Assembly: GCA_945910005.1 (NCBI GenBank)
Contig: OX246749.1
Span: 22,960,197 to 23,024,196, forward strand
DNA length: 64,000 bases
Direction: 5' to 3'
Source of the DNA: Isoperla grammatica
Taxonomy: Eukaryota > Arthropoda > Insecta > Plecoptera > Perlodidae
Shown here: positions 9,914 to 22,045 of the stretch, in pieces
How positions within the stretch are numbered: position 1 is the stretch's first letter
Layout: the number at the start of each line of letters is the position of its first letter
Made by a program: the position numbers and the translations under genes
Notes under the pieces: generated by a model
Told to the model about the DNA's origin: nothing
The model's input: the letters and a program-made list of their open reading frames with translations, nothing else
Databases searched by the model: none

Positions 9914-12701
9914 AAACGCATGTTTCCTCGCTTGTGAAGGTGACTGTACTTGATAAACCCTGCGCTAAGTCAGTGACATGAGAGCAACTACATGCAACAT
10001 ATGAAGACAACGCATGTTTCCTCGCTTGTGACGGTGACTGTACTTGATAAACCCTGCGCTAAGTTAGTGACATGAGAGCAACTACATGCAACATATGAAG
10101 ACAACGCATGTTTCCTCGCTTGTGACGGTGACTGTACTTGATAAACCCTGCGCTAAGTCAGTGACATGAGAGCAACTACATGCAACATATGAAGACAACG
10201 CATGTTTCCTCGCTTGTGAAGGTGACTGTACTTGATAAACCCTGCACTAAGTCAGTGACATAAGAGCAACTACATGCAACATATGAAGACAACGCCTGTT
10301 TCCTCGCTTGTGATGGTGACTGTACTTGATAAACCCTGCGCTAAGTCAGTGACATGAGAGCAACTACATGCAACATATGAAGACAACGCATGTTTCCTCG
10401 CTTGTGAAGGTGACTGTACATGATAAACCCTGCGCTAAGTCAGTAACATGAGAGCAACTACATGCAACATATGAAGACAACGCATGTTTCCTCGCTTGTG
10501 AAGGTGACTGTACTTGATAAACCCTGCGCTAAGTCAGTGACATGAGAGCAACTACATGCAACATATGAGGACAACGCATGTTTCCTCGCTTGTGAAGGTA
10601 ACTGTACTTGATAGACCCTGCGCTAAGTCAGTGACATGAGAGCAGCTACATGCAACATATGAAGACAACGCATGTTTCCTCGCTTGTGACGGTGACTGTA
10701 CTTGATAAACCCTGCGCTATGTCAGTGACATGAGAGCAACTACATGCAACATATGAGGACAACGCATGTTTCCTCGCTTGTGACGGTGACTGTACTTGAT
10801 AAACCCTGCGCTATGTCAGTGACATGAGAGCAACTACATGCAACATATGAGGACAACGCATGTTTCCTCGCTTCTGAAGGTTACTGTACTTGATAAACCC
10901 TGCGCTAAGTCAGTGACATGAAAGCAACTTCTTGAACATATTAGGACAACGCATGTTTCCTCGCTTGTGAAGGTGACTGTACTTGATAAACCCTGCGCTA
11001 AGTCAGTGACATGAGAGCAACTACATGCAACATATGAAGACAACGCATGTTTCCTCGCTTGTGACGGTGACTGTACTTGATAAACCCTGCGCTAAGTTAG
11101 TGACATAAGAGCAACTACATGCAACATATGAGGACAACGCATGTTTCCTCGCTTGTGACGGTGACTGTACTTGATAAACTCTGCGTTAAGTCAGTGCCAT
11201 GAGAGCAATGTATGTTTCCTCGCTTGTGACTTTACTGTACTTGATAAACCCTGCGCTATGTCAGTGACATGAGAGCAACTACATGCAACATATGAGGACA
11301 ACGCATGTTTCCTCGCTTGTGAAGGTTACTGTACTTGATAAACCCTGCGCTAAGTCAGTGACATGAAAGCAACTTCTTGAACATATTAGGACAACGCATG
11401 TTTCCTCGCTTGTGAAGGTGACTGTACTTGATAAACCCTGCGCTAAGTCAGTGACATGAGAGCAACTACATGCAACATATGAAGACAACGCATGTTTCCT
11501 CGCTTGTGACGGTGACTGTACTTGATAAACCCTGCGCTAAGTCATGACATAAGAGCAACTACATGCAACATATGAAGACAACGCATGTTTCCTCGCTTGT
11601 GAAGGTGACTGTACTTGATAAACCCTGCGGTAAGTCAGTGACATGAGAGCAACTACATGCAACATATGAAGACAACGCATGTTTCCTCGCTTGTGAAGGT
11701 GACTGTACTTGATAAACCCTGCACTAAGTCAGTGACATGAGAGCAACTACATGCAACATATGAAGACAACGCATGTTTCCTCGCTTGTGACGGTGACTGT
11801 ACTTGATAAACCCTGCGCTAAGTCAGTGACATGAGAGCAACTACATGCAACATATGAAGACAACGCATGTTTCCTCGCTTGTGAAGGTGACTGTACATGA
11901 TAAACCCTGCGCTAAGTCAGTAACATGAGAGCAACTACATGCAACATATGAAGACAACGCATGTTTCCTCGCTTGTGAAGGTGACTGTACTTGATAAACC
12001 CTGCGCTGAGTCAGTGACATGAGAGCAACTACATGCAACATATGAGGACAACGCATGTTTCCTCGCTTGTGAAGGTAACTGTACTTGATAAACCCTGCGC
12101 TAAGTCTGTGAAATGAGAGCAACTTCATGCAACATATGAAGACAACGCATGTTTCCTCGCTTGTGAAGGTGACTGTACTCGATAAACCCTGCGCTAAGTC
12201 AGTGACATGAGAGCAACTACATGCAACATATGAAGACAACGCATGTTTCCTCGCTTGTGACGGTGACTGTACTTGATAAACCCTGCGCTAAGTCAGTGAC
12301 ATGAGAGCAACTACATGCAACATATTAGGACCACGCATGTTCCCTCGCTGGGAAGGTGACTGTACTTGATAAACATGCGCTAAGTCAGTGACATGAGAGC
12401 AGCTACATGCAACATATGAAGACAACGCATGTTTCCTCGCTTGTGACGGTGACTGTACTTGATAAACCCTGCGCTATGTCAGTGACATGAGAGCAACTAC
12501 ATGCAACATATGAGGACAACGCATGTTTCCTCGCTTGTTACGGTGACTGTACTTGATAAACCCTGCGTTTAGTCAGTGACATGAGAGCAACTACAAGCAA
12601 CATATGAAGACAACTCATGTTTCCTCGCTTGTGAAGGTGACTGTACTTGATAAACCCTGCGCTAAGTCAGTGACATGAAAGCCACTTCTTGAACATATTA
12701 G
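9914..12701 (+). repeat. 94-bp satellite array, block 2 (between inserts)
   Basis: About 30 monomers with no gene. Positions 9914-10210 are the right flank of the first insert. Positions 10211-10611 have the monomer order TGCACTAAG, AACGCCTGTT, TACATGATAA, CAGTAACATG and AAGGTAACTG, which resembles about 6.7-7.1 kb. From 10612 the sequence is the second copy of the 3.2-kb-spaced duplication. The join falls at about 10595-10612, where an AAGGTAACTG start runs straight into TTGATAGACCC. Confidence 0.95.
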
Positions 12702-13111
12702 TTTTAAATATCTGGAACTAAATATGTGTATCTAATGCTCCTGTAAGCATGCCACTCTAAAATCTAAACCTGTTCATAACCTACCAATATTTACTATGTT
12801 TCCATTTAACACTTATAAATGGTTAACCGTTAACTTTAGTTAGTTATTAATAATTATTTTTAAGATAAGTTATAGTTTGCTGTACGTTAATCTATTTTAC
12901 GACAGAAATGACTATAGTAATATGTATACGTTAAAATTTTTGATGTGCTACCCAAATACCATTATTGTTCATGTATTGTTTATATTCATAATAAGAAAAA
13001 GTATGCTCCGCCTCATGTGTTATCTTATTGGAGCATACAAATTTCATAATGTATCATCCATGTATACACAAATGGGAAAAATAAATAAAAACTAAAAAAA
13101 AAAAAAAAACT
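12702..13111 (+). mobile_element. Poly(A)-tailed AT-rich insertion, copy 2 (segmental duplicate)
   Basis: Same length, orientation and flanks as the copy at 9504-9913 (offset 3198). I see three substitutions: T9669 to A12867, T9758 to A12956, and G9913 to T13111 at the right junction. The A run is 16 nt in both (13094-13109). Both stem-loops are kept (12802-12822, 13001-13038). Shared satellite flanks over about 2 kb upstream and 300 bp downstream show that this copy arose by duplication of the locus, not by a second insertion. Confidence 0.85.
13001..13038 (+). other. Potential stem-loop near the 3' end of insert copy 2
   Basis: Perfect 9-bp arms, GTATGCTCC at 13001-13009 and GGAGCATAC at 13030-13038. 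The arms and the 20-nt loop are unchanged from the first copy. Confidence 0.6.
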
Positions 13112-13408
13112 AAACGCATGTTTCCTCGCTTGTGAAGGTGACTGTACTTGATAAACCCTGCGCTAAGTCAGTGACATGAGAGCAACTACATGCAACATAT
13201 GAAGACAACGCATGTTTCCTCGCTTGTGACGGTGACTGTACTTGATAAACCCTGCGCTAAGTTAGTGACATGAGAGCAACTACATGCAACATATGAAGAC
13301 AACGCATGTTTCCTCGCTTGTGACGGTGACTGTACTTGATAAACCCTGCGCTAAGTCAGTGACATGAGAGCAACTACATGCAACATATGAAGACAACGCA
13401 TGTTTCCT

Positions 13409-15019
13409 CGATTGTGACGGTGACTGTACTTGATAAACCCTGCGCTAAGTCAGTGACATGAGAGCAACTACATGCAACATATGAAGACAACGCATGTTTT
13501 CTCGCTTGTGACGGTGACTGTACGTGTAAACCCTGCGCTAAGTCAGTGACATGAGAGCAACTACATGCAACATATGAAGACAACGCTTGTTTCCTCGCTT
13601 TTGACGGTGACTGTACTTGATAAACCCTGCGCTAAGTCAGTGACATGAGAGCAACTACATGCAACATATGAAGACAACGCATGTTTCCTACTTGTGACGG
13701 TGACTGTACGTGATAAACCCTGCATTAAGTCAGTGACATGAGAGCAACAACATGCAACATATGAAGACAACGCATGTTTCCTCGCTTGTGCAGGTGACTG
13801 TACTTGATAAACCCTGCGCTAAGTCAGTGACATGAGAGCAACTCCATGCAACATATGAAGACAACGCATGTTTCCTCGCTTGTGAAAGTGACTGTACTTG
13901 ATAAACCCTGCGCTAAGTCAGTGACATGAGAGCAACTATATGCAACATATGAAGACAACGCATTTTTCCTCGCTTTTGACGGTGACTGTACTTGATAAAC
14001 CCTGCGCTAAGTCAGTGACATGAGAGCAACTACATGCAACATATGAAGACAACGCATGTTTCCTCGCTTGTGAAGGTGACTGTACTTGATAAACCCTGCG
14101 CTAAGTCAGTGACATGGTAGCAACTACATGCAACATATTAGGACAACGCATGTTTCCTCGCTTGTGAAGGTGACTGTACTTGATAAACCCTGCGCTAAGT
14201 CAGTGACATGAGAGCAACTACATGCGACATATGAAGACAACGCATGTTTCCTCGCTTGTGACGGTGGCTGTACGTGATAAACCCTGCACTAAGTTAGTGA
14301 CATGAGAGCATCTACATGCAACATATGAAGACAACGCATGTTTCCTCGTTTGTGAAGGTGACTGTGCTTGATAAACCCTGCGCTAAGTCAGTGACATGAG
14401 AGCAACTACATGCAACATATGAAGACAACGCATGTTTTCTCGCTTGTGAAGGTGACTGTACTTGATAAACCCTGCGCTAAGTCAGTGACATGAGAGCAAC
14501 TACATGCAACATATGAAGACAACGCATGTTTCCTCGCTTGTGACGGTGACTGTACGTGATAAACCCCACGCGCTAAGTCAGTGACATGAGAGCAACTACA
14601 TGCAACATATGAAGACAACGCATGTTTCCTCGCTTCTGAAGGTGACTGTACTTGATAAACCCTGCGCTAAGTCAGTGACATGAGAGCAACTACATGCAAC
14701 ATATGAAGACAACGCATGTTTCCTCGCTTTTGAAAGTGACTGTACTTGATAAAACCCTGCGCTAAACAGTGACATGAGAGCAACTACATGCAACATATGA
14801 AGACAACGCATGTTTCCTCGCTTGTGACGGTGACTGTACTTGATAAACCCTGCGCTAAGTCAGTGACATGAGAGCAACTACATGCAACATATGAAGACAA
14901 CGCATGTTTCCTCGATTGTGAAGGTGACTGTACTTGATAAACCCTGCGCTAAGTCAGTGACATGAGAGCAACTACATGCAACATATGAAGACAACGCATG
15001 TTTCCTCGCTTGTGACGGT
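13409..15019 (+). repeat. Satellite segment leading into the 7-kb duplication
   Basis: No gene is visible. Positions 13561-14000 follow the order TACTTGTGACGG, TGCATTAAG, GTGCAGGTGAC and GTGAAAGTGAC, also seen near 3.9, 18.1 and 35.3 kb. Positions 14406-15019 hold the first example in the window of the core that later defines the HOR ladder. It includes the +2 nt monomer AACCCCACGCGCTAAG at about 14562 and the AACAGTGACATG monomer at about 14765. This occurrence lies 18840 bp before the next one. Confidence 0.8.
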
Positions 15020-18000
15020 GACTGTACGTGATAAACCCTGCGCTAAGTCAGTGACATGAGAGCAACTACATGCAACATATGAAGACAACGCATGTTTCCT
15101 CGCTTGTGACGGTGACTGTACTTGATAAACCCTGCGCTAAGTCAGTGACATGAGAGCAACTACATGCAACATATGAAGACAACGCATGTTTCCTACTTGT
15201 GACGGTGACTGTACGTGATAAACCCTGCGCTAAGTCAGTGACATGAGAGCAACTACATGCAACATATGAAGACAACGTTTGTTTCCTCGCTTGTGAAGGT
15301 GACTGTACTTGATAAACCCTGCGCTAAGTCAGTGACATAAAAGCAACTACATGCAACATATGAAGACAACGCATGTTTTCTCGCTTGTGAAGGTGACTGT
15401 ACTTGATAAACCCTGCGCTAAGTCAGTGACATGAGAGCAACTACATGCAACATATGAAGACAACGCATGTATCCTCGCTTGTGACGGTGACTGTACTTGA
15501 TAAACCCTGCACTAAGTCAGTGACATGAGAGCAACAACATGCAACTAATGAAGACAACGCATGTTTCTTCGCTTGTGAAGGTGACTGTACTTGATAAACC
15601 CTGCGCTAAGTCATGACATGAGAGCAACTACATGCAACATAAAAAGACAACGCATGTTTCCTCGCTTGTGAAGGTGACTGTACTTGATAAACCCTGCGCT
15701 AAGTCAGTGACATGAAAGCCACTTCATGCAACATATTAGGACAACGCATGTTTCCTCGCATGTGAAGGTGACTGTACTTGATAAACCCTGCACTAAGTCA
15801 GTGACATAAGAGCAACTAAATGCAACATATGAAGACAACGCATGTTTCCTCGCTTGTGACGGTGACTGTACTTGATAAACCCTGCGCTAATTCAGTGACA
15901 TGAGAGCAACTACATGCAACATATGAAGACAACGCATGTTTCCTCGCTTGTGAAGGTGACTGTACTTGATAAACCCTGCGCTTAGTCAGTGACATGAAAG
16001 CCACTTCTTGAACATATTAGGACAACGCATGTTTCCTCGCTTGTGAAGGTGACTGTACTTGATAAACCCTGCGCTAAGTCAGTGACATGAGAGCAACTAC
16101 ATGCAACATATGAAGACAACGCATGTTTCCTCGATTGTGAAGGTGACTGTACTTGATCAACCCTGCGCTTAGTCAGTGACATGAGAGCAACTACATGCAA
16201 CATATGAAGACAACGCATGTTTCCTCGCTTGTGACGGTGACTGTACTTGATAAACCCTGCGCTAAGTCAGTGACATGAGAGCAACTACATGCAACATATT
16301 AGGACAACGCATGTTTCCTCGCTGGGAAGGTGACTGTACCTGCGCTAAGTCAGTGACATGAGAGCAACAACATGCAACATATGAAGACAACGCATGTTTC
16401 CTCGCTTGTGACGGTGACTGTACTTGATAAACCCTGCGCTATGTCAGTGACATGAGAGCAACTACATGCAACATATGAGGACAGCGCATGTTTCTGCGCT
16501 TGTAACGGTGACTGTACTTGATAAACCCTGCGTTTAGTCAGTGACATGAGAGCAACTACAAGCAACATATGAAGACAACTCATGTTTCCTCGCTTGTGAA
16601 GGTGACTGTACTTGATAAACCCTGCGCTAAGTCAGTGACATGAAAGCCACTTCTTGAACATATTAGGACAACGCATGTTTCCTCGCTTGTGAAGGTGACT
16701 GTACTTGATAAACCCTGCGCTAAGTCAGTGACATGAGAGCAACTACATGCAACATATGAAGACAACGCATGTTTACTCGCTTGTGACGGTGACTGTACTT
16801 GATAAACCCTGCGCTAAGTTAGTGACATGAGAGAAACTACATGCAACATATGAAGACAACGCATGTTTCCTCGCTTGTGACGGTGACTGTACTTGATAAA
16901 CCCTGCGCTAAGTCAGTGACATGAGAGCAACTTTATGCAACAAATGAAGACAACGCATGTTTCCTACTTGTGACGGTGACTGTACGTGATAAACCCTGCG
17001 CTAAGTCAGTGACATGAGAGCAACTACATGCAACATATGAAGACAACGCATGTTTCCTCGCTTGTGAAGGTGACTGTACTTGATAAACCCTGCGTTAAGT
17101 CAGTGACATGAGAGCAACTACATGCAACATATGAAGACAACGCATGTTTCCTCGCTTGTGAAGGTGACTGTACTTGATAAACCCTGCACTACGTCAGTGA
17201 CATGAGAGCAACTACATGCAACATATGAAGAAAACGCATGTTTTCTCGCTTCTGACGGTGACTGTACTTGATAAACCCTGCGCTAAGTCAGTAACATGAG
17301 AGCAACTACATGCAACATATGAACACAACGCATGTTTTCTCGCTTGTGAAGGTGACTGTACTTGATAAACCCTGCGCTAAGTCAGTGACATGAGAGCAAC
17401 TACATGCAACATATGAAGACAACGCATGTTTCCTCGCTTATGACGGTGACTGTACGTGATAAACCCTGCGCTAAGTCAGTGACATGAGAGCAACTACATG
17501 CAACATATGAAGACAACGCATGTTTCCTCGCTTGTGAAGGTGACTGTACTTGATAAACCCTGCGCTAAGTCAGTGACATGAGAGCAACTACATGCAACAT
17601 ATGAAGACAACGCATGTTTCCTCGCTTGTGAAAGTGACTGTACTTGATAAACCCTGCGCTAAACAGTGACATGAGAGCAACTACATGCAACATATGAAGA
17701 CAACGCATGTTTCCTCGCTTGTGACGGTGACTGTACTTGATAAACCCTGCGCTAAGTCAGTGACATGAGAGCAACTACATGCAACATATGAAGACAACGC
17801 ATGTTTCCTCGATTGTGAAGGTGACTGTACTTGATAAACCCTGCGCTAAGTCAGTGACATGAGAGCAACTACATGCAACATATGAAGACAACGCATGTTT
17901 CCTCGCTTGTGACGGTGACTGTACGTGATAAACCCTGCGCTAAGTCAGTGACATGAGAGCAACTACATGCAACATATGAAGACAACGCATGTTTCCTCGC

Positions 18001-21000
18001 TTGTGACGGTGACTGTACTTGATAAACCCTGCGCTAAGTCAGTGACATGAGAGCAACTACATGCAACATATGAAGACAACGCATGTTTCCTACTTGTGAC
18101 GGTGACTGTACGTAATAAACCCTGCATTAAGTCAGTGACATGAGAGCAACTACATGCAACATATGAAGACAACGCATGTTTCCTCGCTTGTGCAGGTGAC
18201 TGTACTTGATAAACCCTGCGCTAAGTCAGTGACATGAGAGCAACTACATGCAACATATGAAGACAACGAATGTTTCCTCGCTTGTGAAAGTGACTGTACT
18301 TGATAAACCCATCGCTAAGTCAGTGACATGAGAGCAACTACATGCAACATATGAAGACAACGCATTTTTCCTCGCTTGTGAAGGTGACTGTACTTGATAA
18401 ACCCTGCGCTAAGTCAGTGACATGAGAGCAACTACATGCAACATATGAAGACAACGCATGTTTCCTCGCTTGTGTAGGTGACTGTACTTGATAAACCTTG
18501 CGCTAAGTCAGTGACATGAGAGCAACTACATGCAACATATGAAGACAACGCATGTTTCCTACTTGTGACGGTGACTGTACGTGATAAACCCTGCGCTTAG
18601 TCAGTGACATGAGAGCAACTACTTGCAACATATGAAGACAACGCATGTTTCCTCGCTTGTGAAGGTGACTGTACTTGAAAAACCCTGCGCTAAGTCAGTG
18701 ACATGAGAGCAACTACATGCAACATATGAAGACAACGCATGTTTCCTCGCTTGTGAAGGTGACTGTACTTGATAAACCCTGCACTAAGTCAGTGACATGA
18801 GAGCAACTACATGCAACATATGAAGACAACGCATGTTTCCTCGCTTGTGACGGTGACTGTACATGATAAACCCTGCGCTAAGTCAGTGACATGAGAGCAA
18901 CTACATGCAACATATGAAGACAACGCATGTTTTCTCGCTTGTGAAGGTGACTGTACTTGATAAACCCTGCGCTAAGTCAATGACATGAGAGCAACTTTAT
19001 GCAACATATGAAGACAACGCATGTATCCTCGCTTGTGACGGTGACTGTACTTGATAAACCCTTCGCTAAGTCAGTGACATGAGAGTAACTACATGCAACA
19101 TATGAAGACAACGCATGTTTCCTCGCTTGTGAAGGTGACTGTACTTGATAAACCCTGCACTAAGTCAGTGACATAAGAGCAACTACATGCAACATATGAA
19201 GACAACGCATGTTTCCTCGCTTGTGATGGTGACTGTACTTGATAAACCCTGCGCTAAGTCAGTGACATGAGAGCAACTACATGCAACATATGAAGACAAC
19301 GCATGTTTCCTCGCTTGTGAAGGTGACTGTACTTGATAAACCCTGCGCTAAGTCAGTAACATGAGAGCAACTACATGCAACATATGAAGACAACGCATGT
19401 TTCCTCGCTTGTGATGGTGACTGTACTTGATAAACCCTGCTCTAAGTCAGTGACATGAGAGCAACTACATGCAACATATGAGGACAACGCATGTTTCCTC
19501 GCTTGTGAAGGTGACTGTACTTGATAAACTCTGCGCTAAGTCTGTAAAATGAGAGCAACTTCATGCAACATATGAAGACAACGCATGTTTCCTCGCTTGT
19601 GAAGGTGACTGTACTTGATAAACTTTGCGCTAAGTCAGTGACATGAGAGCAACTACATGCAACATATGAAGACAACGCATGTTTCCTCGCTTGTGACGGT
19701 GACTGTACTTGATAAACCCTGCGCTAAGTCAGTGACATGAGAGCAACTACATGCAACATATTAGGACAACGCATGTTCCCTCGCTGGGAAGGTGACTGTA
19801 CTTGATAAACCCTGCGCTAAGTCAGTGACATGAGAGCAACTACATGCAACATATGAAGACAACATATGTTTCCTCGCTTGTGACGGTGACTGTACTTCAT
19901 TAACCCTGCGCTATGTCAGTGACATGAGAGCAACTACATGCAACATATGAGGACAACGCATGTTTCCTCGCTTGTGAAGGTTACTGTACTTGATAAACCC
20001 TGCGCTAAGTCAGTGACATGAAAGCAACTTCTTGAACATATTAGGACAACGCATGTTTCCTCGCTTGTGAAGGTGACTGTACTTGATAAACCCTGCGCTA
20101 AGTCAGTGACATGAGAGCAACTACATGCAACATATGAAGACAACGCATGTTTCCTCGCTTGTGACGGTGACTGTACTTGATAAACCCTGCGCTAAGTTAG
20201 TGACATGAGAGCAACTACATGCAACATATGAGGACAACGCATGGTTCCTCGCTTGTGACGGTGACTGTACTTGATAAACTCTGCGCTAAGTCAGTGCCAT
20301 GAGAGCAACTTCATGCATTATATGAAGACAACGCATGTTTCCTCGCTTGTGACGGTGACTGTACTTGATAAACCCTGCGCTAAGTCAGTGACATGAGAGC
20401 AACTACATGCAACATATGAAGACAACGCATGTTTCCTCGCTTGTTACGGTGACTGTACTTGATAAACCCAGCGCTAAGTCAAAGACATGAAAGCAACTTC
20501 ATGCAACATATGAAGACAACGCATGTATCCTCGCTTGTGACGGTGACTGTACTAGATAAACCCTGCGCTAAGTCATGACATAAGAGCAACTACATGCAAC
20601 ATATGAAGACAACGCATGTTTCCTCGCTTGTGAAGGTGACTGTACTTGATAAACCCTGCGCTAAGTCAGTGACATGAGAGCAACTACATGCAACATATGA
20701 AGACAACGCATGTTTCCTCGCTTGTGAAGGTGACTGTACTTGATAAACCCTGCGCTAAGTCAGTGACATGAGAGCAACTACATGCAACATATGAAGACAA
20801 CGCATGTTTCCTCGCTTGTGAAGGTGACTGTACTTGATAAACCCTGCACTACGTCAGTGACATGAGAGCAACTACATGCAACATATGAAGAAAACGCATG
20901 TTTTCTCGCTTCTGACGGTGACTGTACTTGATAAACCCTGCGCTAAGTCAGTAACATGAGAGCAACTACATGCAACATATGAACACAACGCATGTTTTCT

Positions 21001-22045
21001 CGCTTGTGAAGGTGACTGTACTTGATAAACCCTGCGCTAAGTCAGTGACATGAGAGCAACTACATGCAACATATGAAGACAACGCATGTTACCTCGCTTA
21101 TGACGGTGACTGTACGTGATAAACCCTGCGCTAAGTCAGTGACATGAGAGCAACTACATGCAACATATGAAGACAACGCATGTTTCCTCGCTTGTGAAGG
21201 TGACTGTACTTGATAAACCCTGCGCTAAGTCAGTGACATGAGAGCAACTACATGCAACATATGAAGACAACGCATGTTTCCTCGCTTGTGACGGTGACTG
21301 TACTTGATAAACCCTGCGCTAAGTCAGTGACATGAGAGCAACTACATGCAACATATGAAGACAACGCATGTTTCCTACTTGTGACGGTGACTGTACGTGA
21401 TAAACCCTGCATTAAGTCAGTGACATGAGAGCAACTACATGCAACATATGAAGACAACGCATGTTTCCTCGCTTGTGCAGGTGACTGTACTTGATAAACC
21501 CTGCGCTAAGTCAGTGACATGAGAGCAACTACATGCAACATATGAAGACAACGAATGTTTCCTCGCTTGTGAAAGTGACTGTACTTGATAAACCCATCGC
21601 TAAGTCAGTGACATGAGAGCAACTACATGCAACATATGAAGACAACGCATTTTTCCTCGCTTGTGAAGGTGACTGTACTTGATAAACCCTGCGCTAAGTC
21701 AGTGACATGAGAGCAACTACATGCAACATATGAAGACAACGCATGTTTCCTCGCTTGTGTAGGTGACTGTACTTGATAAACCTTGCGCTAAGTCAGTGAC
21801 ATGAGAGCAACTACATGCAACATATGAAGACAACGCATGTTTCCTACTTGTGACGGTGACTGTACGTGATAAACCCTGCGCTTAGTCAGTGACATGAGAG
21901 CAACTACTTGCAACATATGAAGACAACGCATGTTTCCTCGCTTGTGAAGGTGACTGTACTTGAAAAACCCTGCGCTAAGTCAGTGACATGAGAGCAACTA
22001 CATGCAACATATGAAGACAACGCATGTTTCCTCGCTTGTGAAGGT
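15020..22045 (+). repeat. 7026-bp higher-order unit, copy 1
   Basis: About 75 monomers repeated next door at a constant offset of 7026 (for example 15066/22092, 16350/23376, 17963/24989, 19934/26960), with no net indel. I see only scattered differences: T15891 versus G22917, T17095 versus C24121, A18114 versus G25140, A18340 versus T25366, and a two-base change near 16933. Within the unit, about 17100-17590 recurs at about 20760-21250 (offset 3660) and 17963-18760 recurs at 21248-22045 (offset 3285). A four-monomer stretch is therefore missing between them in the second occurrence. Confidence 0.9.

Larger units (their letters stand above)
7413..10210 (+). repeat. 3.2-kb-spaced segmental duplication, copy A
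   Basis: This copy is collinear with 10612-13408 at an offset of 3198-3200, including the poly(A)-tailed insert. The left end is marked by the rare TTGATAGACCC monomer followed by GAGCAGCTAC. Three 1-nt indels explain the offset drift: GAGAGCACTAC at about 7535, GTGACTTTACTG in copy B at about 11230, and AAACATGCGC in copy B at about 12372. Edges are uncertain by about 15 bp on the left, because the sequence around the breakpoint is shared repeat. Confidence 0.85.
10612..13408 (+). repeat. 3.2-kb-spaced segmental duplication, copy B
   Basis: This is the partner of 7413-10210 and contains the second insert with identical satellite flanks on both sides. Both copies share the 23-nt-deleted monomer (here at 11180-11219), AAACTCTGCGTTAAG, and the TGCGTTTAG and ACAAGCAAC monomers before the insert. 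Identity ends near 13408, where this copy has CTCGATTGTGACGG while copy A has CTCGCTTGTGAAGG. Confidence 0.85.

Noticed and set aside
11841..12239. Reverse-strand open frame of 132 codons, the longest in the satellite, and dozens of 60-106 codon relatives
   Set aside because: All translate the same 94-bp repeat. Because 94 is 1 modulo 3, each frame cycles through all phases and small indels lengthen it by chance. There is no start context, domain or selection signal, so these are not genes.
12702..13111. Second, independent insertion of the same element
   Set aside because: The insertion point, orientation, A-tail length and kilobases of satellite flank are shared with the first copy. Segmental duplication explains all of this.
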